In this document: positions 7,203 to 10,607 of the stretch, in pieces | Position numbering within the stretch: the stretch's first letter is position 1 | How the letters are laid out: the number at the start of each line of letters is the position of its first letter | From: Halanaerobiaceae bacterium | GTDB lineage: Bacteria > Bacillota > Halanaerobiia > Halanaerobiales > DTU029 | Length of the DNA: 10,607 bases | Assembly: GCA_012521855.1 (NCBI GenBank) | Contig: JAAYLO010000139.1 | Coordinates: 1-10,607 of the forward strand | Reading direction: 5' to 3' | The notes under the pieces: model-generated | Seen by the model: only the letters and a program-made list of their open reading frames with translations | Told to the model about the DNA's origin: nothing | Databases searched by the model: none | Position numbers and translations under genes: made by a program

Positions 7203-7266
7203 CCTGAGAGTAAAGGGAGCTACATCCTGTATAGAAAGCCTATAATTGCTCTCTTTACTCATCAGG
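7203..7266 (+). other. Large intergenic hairpin between enzyme and activase
   Basis: CCTGAGAGTAAAGGGAGC (7203-7220) pairs with 7248-7266 over 18 bp with one G-U and a single bulged A at 7261. The 27-nt loop holds a further small stem, TATAG (7230-7234) with CTATA (7240-7244). No run of T follows, so it is not a standard terminator. It fills the 164-nt gap between stop and start. It may be an RNA processing or stabilising element that keeps the enzyme mRNA more abundant than the activase mRNA; this is inference. Confidence 0.7.
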
Positions 7267-7336
7267 ATCATAAAAAGGAAAAAGGGAATACTGGCAGAGT
7301 AAAACTATAAGCAAATAGGAGAGGGAGACAGAAAAA

Positions 7337-8269
7337 ATGCTCAAAGGAATATTATTCGACATACAGAGATACGCAATACACGATGGTTCCGGCATCAGGA
7401 CACTGGTTTTTTTTAAAGGATGTCCCTTAGAATGTGAATGGTGCAGCAATCCCGAATCACAATTCATGCTTCCTGAAATGGGTTATTTTCCTGATAACTG
7501 CATCAGATGTGATAAATGTATTCCGGCATGCCCTTATGGTTCAATAAGGGAAGAAGAAAATATTTTAATTACTGACAGAAGTTTTTGCCGGGAATGTTAT
7601 CATTCCAGACAGGCCCTTCAGTGCACGACTGTCTGCCAGTCACTGGCCAGAAAGGCTATCGGTGCTTACTATACTGTTGATGAGGTTATGAAGGAAGTAT
7701 TGAAGGATCAGCTTATATACAGGCAGACGGGCGGAGGAGTTACTTTGTCCGGCGGGGAGCCGACTCAACAGGCCGAATTTGCAGAAGCTTTATTGAGGGA
7801 GTTACAGGACAATCTGATCGATACAGCGATTGAAACATGTGGTTATTGTAAATGGGAAAATCTACAGAGATTATTACCATACCTTGATCAAATGTTTTTT
7901 GACATCAAACTTTTTGATTCTGAAGAACATGCAAGATACACAGGAGTAAAAAATGAACTGATACTGGACAATATATCCCGCCTGGGAAAAGAACTGGATA
8001 ACTATGATATTGAGCTGTATATGCGTACTCCTGTAATACCGGGCATAACAGACAGCAGGGATAATATAGAGAATATATGCAGATTTTTATCTGAACAGGG
8101 GATAAAAAATATAGAATTTCTCTCTTATCATAAGCTGGGCCGGGGCAAGTATCTTACTATCGGCAAGGAATACAAACTTTATGATATAGAACCGCCTGCC
8201 AAGGAATTCATAGCTGAGTGTGATGGGATAGCTGAAAAATACGGCTTGAATCCGGTACACTTTGAATAA
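7337..8269 (+). CDS. Glycyl radical enzyme activase (radical SAM, with ferredoxin-like insert)
   Basis: This activating enzyme cleaves S-adenosylmethionine to form a 5'-deoxyadenosyl radical and install the glycyl radical on the enzyme encoded just upstream, at G804. It has 310 residues. The radical-SAM cluster motif is C29-x3-C33-x2-C36 (GCPLECEWC). An insert carries two further cysteine sets for 4Fe-4S clusters, C55/C58/C61/C65 and C84/C87/C96/C100, as in activases of glycerol dehydratase, choline lyase and similar enzymes but not in the shorter PflA of pyruvate formate-lyase. The SAM-binding motif LSGGEP is at 137-142. The start is supported by AGGAGAGGGAG at 7317-7327, 9 nt upstream. It is co-oriented with the enzyme across a 164-nt gap holding a hairpin. 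The activase type agrees with a dehydratase or lyase partner. Confidence 0.95.
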   Translation: MLKGILFDIQRYAIHDGSGIRTLVFFKGCPLECEWCSNPESQFMLPEMGYFPDNCIRCDKCIPACPYGSIREEENILITDRSFCRECYHSRQALQCTTVCQSLARKAIGAYYTVDEVMKEVLKDQLIYRQTGGGVTLSGGEPTQQAEFAEALLRELQDNLIDTAIETCGYCKWENLQRLLPYLDQMFFDIKLFDSEEHARYTGVKNELILDNISRLGKELDNYDIELYMRTPVIPGITDSRDNIENICRFLSEQGIKNIEFLSYHKLGRGKYLTIGKEYKLYDIEPPAKEFIAECDGIAEKYGLNPVHFE

Positions 8270-8295
8270 CTAGATAGAAAGGACGTTATTTTGTC

Positions 8296-9252
8296 ATGGG
8301 AAAAGCAGATAAAGATAATTTGAAAAAAATCTGGTCAAATTATTATCTTTTTATCTTATTAGCAGGAGTTATGGTTATATCTTCCTTTATGCATGAAGCA
8401 TTCCTGACAGCAAATAATTTAGCTAATGTGTTTGGCTCTAATGTAACAACAGTCTTAATCGCAATTGGAATGTTTGCTGTAATACTTACAGGAGGTATTG
8501 ACCTTTCTGTAGGACCAGTAGTAGCACTGAGCAGTTCCTTACTGGCGGGATTTCTTCAGGCTGGATACCCGGCCTGGCTATCTATCTTGATAATTTTAAT
8601 TGCCATGCTGATTCCTGGATTAATTTCAGGCACATTGATAGCATATGGGAAAATAGCTCCGATTATGGCTACTTTAGCAATGATGACAATTGTCAGAGGT
8701 ATTGCCTATATATATGCAACTGGGTCATCAAGGATAATAACTAATAAGACCATACTATATTTAGGCTCTGGAAAGATATCTGGTATTCCTGTACCAATAA
8801 TCATATTGTTTGTTTACTTTATACCCTGCTGGATATTATTTAATAAAACGAGGTTTGGCAGACAGCTTTATGCTATCGGCGGCAACCAGACAGCAGCATA
8901 TTTAAGCGGGGTTTCGGTCAAGAAAAACCTTGTTTTAGCCTATGTATTCAGCAGTTTCACTGCCGGGCTGACAGGAATTGTCCTGGCAGGCAGGTTAATG
9001 ATGGGAGCACCTATATTTGGCGAAGGTTATGAAATGGATGCTATTGCATCGATTGTAATCGGCGGAGCTTCATTAAGTGGTGGATCAGGGTTAGTAAGGA
9101 ATGTTTTACTGGGGGCTTTTGTATTAGGTTTAATTACAAATGTCCTGAATCTAGTAGGATTAAGCTCATATTTCCAGATGGTAGTAAAAGGGTTAATTAT
9201 TCTTGGTGCCGTTTTAGGAGCATATTTCTTTAACAGAGACAAAATAATCTAA
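8296..9252 (+). CDS. Sugar ABC transporter permease, RbsC type (first copy)
   Basis: This is an inner-membrane permease of the branched-chain/ribose family (BPD_transp_2). It has 318 residues with about eight to ten hydrophobic segments. Family signatures are TGGIDLSVG (65-73) after the second segment, ATLAMMTIVRG (125-135) and the cytoplasmic coupling region GYEMDAIASIVIGG followed by SLSGGSG (244-265), which meets the ATPase in this family. The ATG at 8296 has AAAGGA at 8278-8283, a rather long 12-nt spacing; no better in-frame start is seen. It follows the activase gene by 26 bp, so it belongs to the same operon and should be under the same leader control. About half its residues match the second permease by eye. 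Substrate is not deducible from the permease alone. Confidence 0.92.
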   Translation: MGKADKDNLKKIWSNYYLFILLAGVMVISSFMHEAFLTANNLANVFGSNVTTVLIAIGMFAVILTGGIDLSVGPVVALSSSLLAGFLQAGYPAWLSILIILIAMLIPGLISGTLIAYGKIAPIMATLAMMTIVRGIAYIYATGSSRIITNKTILYLGSGKISGIPVPIIILFVYFIPCWILFNKTRFGRQLYAIGGNQTAAYLSGVSVKKNLVLAYVFSSFTAGLTGIVLAGRLMMGAPIFGEGYEMDAIASIVIGGASLSGGSGLVRNVLLGAFVLGLITNVLNLVGLSSYFQMVVKGLIILGAVLGAYFFNRDKII

Positions 9253-9286
9253 TATTTATTCATTAAGAAAGGAGCTTTATTCTATT

Positions 9287-10258
9287 ATGAAATCTTCTAT
9301 AACAAAGGACAATTTACTGATAAGTAAAATACGGAAGTTTCCCTGGTCAAAATATTATTTATATATATTATTGGCGGTACTATTAATTGCTTCATCTTTG
9401 ATTTCACCACGATTTCTGACAAAGTCCAATATATACGATATTTTGTTATCAAATGTTACGATAATCATTCTGGCTTTTGGGGCATTTTTTGTTATTGTTA
9501 CAGCCGGTATTGATTTGTCAGTGGGATCACTGGTTGCCCTCAGCGGCTGCCTGTTGGCAGGTTTTGTAGAAGCCGGTATCAGTTGGTGGTTATCAATAAT
9601 ATATGTTCTCTTAATAATGCTTATTCCGGGTATAGTTAATGGCTTCTTTGTTGCCTTTGGAAAAATGAATGCCTTTATAGCTACCCTGGCAATGATGTCA
9701 ATAGCGAGAGGGCTGGCCTATATTTATGTATCCGGTTCGCCAAAGATTATCTTTGATGACAATATCCTCGCCATAAGCGATATTGAGTTCTTAAACGGCT
9801 GGCTGCCATTACCATTATTGATCTTACTTATAATTTTCCTTATCAGTATGTTTGTACTGCAATATACTTCTTATGGGAGAAAACTCTATGCAATAGGGGA
9901 TGACCCGGAATCCGCATATCTGAATGGTATTCCGGTAAAAAAATATGTTTTTTCTGTCTATATCATAAATAGCTTTTTGGCAGCTGTTGCCGGTATTATT
10001 CTCACTTCCCGTTTGCTGATGGGTTCACCTCTGGTGGGGCAGTCATATGAGATGGATGCAATTGCATCAGTAATTATCGGCGGCGGTGCATTATATGGAG
10101 GTACCGGGACTATTGGGGGAACTTTGTTAGGGGCTTTAATTTTTGGGATATTGCAAAACATATTTAACCTGGCAGGTATTGGGGGTTATCCCCAGATGAT
10201 CCTGAAAGGATTAATAATAATCGCAGCTTTATTATTCTATCGTAAAAAAAAGAAATAA
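9287..10258 (+). CDS. Sugar ABC transporter permease, RbsC type (second copy)
   Basis: A second RbsC-like permease of 323 residues, 34 bp after the first. It keeps the same signatures: TAGIDLSVG (72-80), ATLAMMSIARG (132-142) and YEMDAIASVIIGG (254-266), with GGTG after it. It has a slightly longer charged N-terminus and a C-terminal lysine tail. The ribosome binding site is AAAGGAG at 9268-9274, 12 nt from the ATG. The pair probably forms a heterodimeric membrane core, as seen when two permeases of this family are encoded in tandem; RbsC itself usually works as a homodimer. It is followed by a solute-binding protein gene. The ATPase subunit gene is not seen between 4683 and the window end. 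Confidence 0.92.
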   Translation: MKSSITKDNLLISKIRKFPWSKYYLYILLAVLLIASSLISPRFLTKSNIYDILLSNVTIIILAFGAFFVIVTAGIDLSVGSLVALSGCLLAGFVEAGISWWLSIIYVLLIMLIPGIVNGFFVAFGKMNAFIATLAMMSIARGLAYIYVSGSPKIIFDDNILAISDIEFLNGWLPLPLLILLIIFLISMFVLQYTSYGRKLYAIGDDPESAYLNGIPVKKYVFSVYIINSFLAAVAGIILTSRLLMGSPLVGQSYEMDAIASVIIGGGALYGGTGTIGGTLLGALIFGILQNIFNLAGIGGYPQMILKGLIIIAALLFYRKKKK

Positions 10259-10282
10259 CTGATTTGCTTTAAGGGGGCATCA

Positions 10283-10384
10283 ATGAATATAAAGGGGGGG
10301 GTGGTCGAAAACTGCTATAGATCGGACTTAAAATTTAAGCTTTCAGAGTGGATAAAAAAATTCAAAAATTTAAGGAGGATTTAA
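10283..10384 (+). CDS. Possible small ORF (33 codons) with a G8 tract, abutting the next gene
   Basis: ATG at 10283 is preceded by AAGGGGG (10271-10277) at a 5-nt spacing and opens a frame of 33 codons ending in TAA at 10382-10384, directly next to the ATG of the binding-protein gene (TAAATG). The peptide begins MNIKGGVVENCYRSD and is basic toward its end. Its last codons contain the ribosome binding site of the next gene (AGGAGG, 10373-10378). Codons 4-7 hold a run of eight G (10294-10301), prone to replication slippage. I recognise no family. It could be a leader peptide giving translational coupling, or simply a chance ORF in a 126-bp gap. Confidence 0.3.
   Translation: MNIKGGVVENCYRSDLKFKLSEWIKKFKNLRRI
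10373..10378 (+). promoter_or_regulatory. Ribosome binding site of the solute-binding protein gene
   Basis: AGGAGG is followed after 6 nt by the ATG at 10385. It is stronger and better spaced than those of the two permeases, in keeping with the excess of binding protein over permease usual in such transporters. Confidence 0.85.
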
Positions 10385-10607
10385 ATGAAAGGATTATCAA
10401 AAGTACTATTGTTAGCATTATTGGTTTCTGTATTGTTTGGAGCAAATGTTCTGGCTGAAGAATATTCAAACTATCCGATCGAAAGGAAAGAGGCAGTTTC
10501 ATTTACTCCGGAAGAACTGGAATCCATGACAGCTGCTGATTTTCAAAAGATTGCAGAGGAGATTGGTCCCGAAACATTAGTTGGTAAAAAGGGCGAGGGG
10601 AAAGGCC
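10385..10607 (+). CDS. Secreted protein, probable sugar ABC transporter solute-binding protein (partial)
   Basis: Only the first 74 codons are in the window; the frame is open at the right edge. The product starts with a clear type I signal peptide: MKGLSK, a hydrophobic core of about 13 residues, and a likely cut after A24 (NVLA before EEYSN). There is no lipobox cysteine, so it would be free in the periplasm or outside, not a lipoprotein. A charged linker (25-70) ends with ETLVGKKGEGKG, typical of the approach to the first strand of a periplasmic binding protein fold. The position directly after two RbsC-type permeases supports a role as the sugar receptor of that transporter. The fold itself lies outside the window, so the call rests on the signal peptide and context. 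Confidence 0.72.
   Translation, partial: MKGLSKVLLLALLVSVLFGANVLAEEYSNYPIERKEAVSFTPEELESMTAADFQKIAEEIGPETLVGKKGEGKG

Noticed and set aside
7203..7266. The intergenic hairpin as an intrinsic terminator
   Set aside because: Neither strand has a run of T after the stem, and the next gene, the cognate activase, needs co-expression.
4683..8269. Radical enzyme as part of a bacterial microcompartment locus
   Set aside because: No shell-protein genes or clear encapsulation-type extension are present in the window; propanediol and choline loci of that type usually have them nearby.
10326..10340. CTTAAA-A-TTTAAG inverted repeat as an operator or terminator
   Set aside because: A one-base gap cannot form an RNA hairpin, and such short AT palindromes are common by chance in this composition.

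Overview
The window looks like a piece of an anaerobic, moderately AT-rich bacterium, with a fermentative, sugar-using lifestyle. The evidence is an oxygen-sensitive glycyl radical enzyme with its activase, strong AGGAGG-type ribosome binding sites, and EutVW-like RNA-binding signal transduction. The exported solute-binding protein at the right edge has a type I signal peptide with no lipobox cysteine, which fits a diderm cell better than a classical Gram-positive. A diderm Firmicute such as a member of Halanaerobiales is my best guess, at low confidence. All genes are on the + strand.

Layout. (1) 29-1687: L-ribulokinase araB, clearly richer in GC than what follows. (2) 1688-1958: AT-rich gap with a possible AraR-like operator and an extended -10 promoter. 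(3) 1959-4419: a two-gene signalling operon. The kinase is an unusual hybrid: a degenerate sugar-transporter ABC ATPase domain, then GAF, then a HisKA_2/HATPase histidine kinase core. Its partner is a receiver-ANTAR response regulator, expected to bind RNA. (4) 4420-4682: a near-perfect sigma70-type promoter (TTGACA, 17 bp, TATAAT) followed by a leader of about 190 nt with two hairpins and a strong intrinsic terminator just before the next gene. This is the layout expected of an ANTAR antitermination target. (5) 4683-8269: a glycyl radical enzyme of the dehydratase/lyase type with an unusual CAEA active-site motif, a large intergenic hairpin, and its radical-SAM activase. (6) 8296-10258: two tandem paralogous RbsC-type sugar permeases. 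(7) 10259-10607: a possible 33-codon small ORF abutting the start of a secreted solute-binding protein that runs off the window.

How the parts may work together (inference). A sugar or polyol is taken up through the two-permease ABC transporter. The hybrid kinase, whose ABC domain keeps Walker A but has lost the signature, Walker B Asp and H-loop His, may dock on these permeases in place of a transport ATPase and so read transport state. It would phosphorylate the ANTAR regulator, which would bind the leader RNA and let transcription pass the terminator into the radical enzyme, activase and transporter genes. No transport ATPase of the RbsA type is present inside the window. The substrate is unknown; araB hints at pentose-related metabolism, but it may belong to a separate transcription unit.
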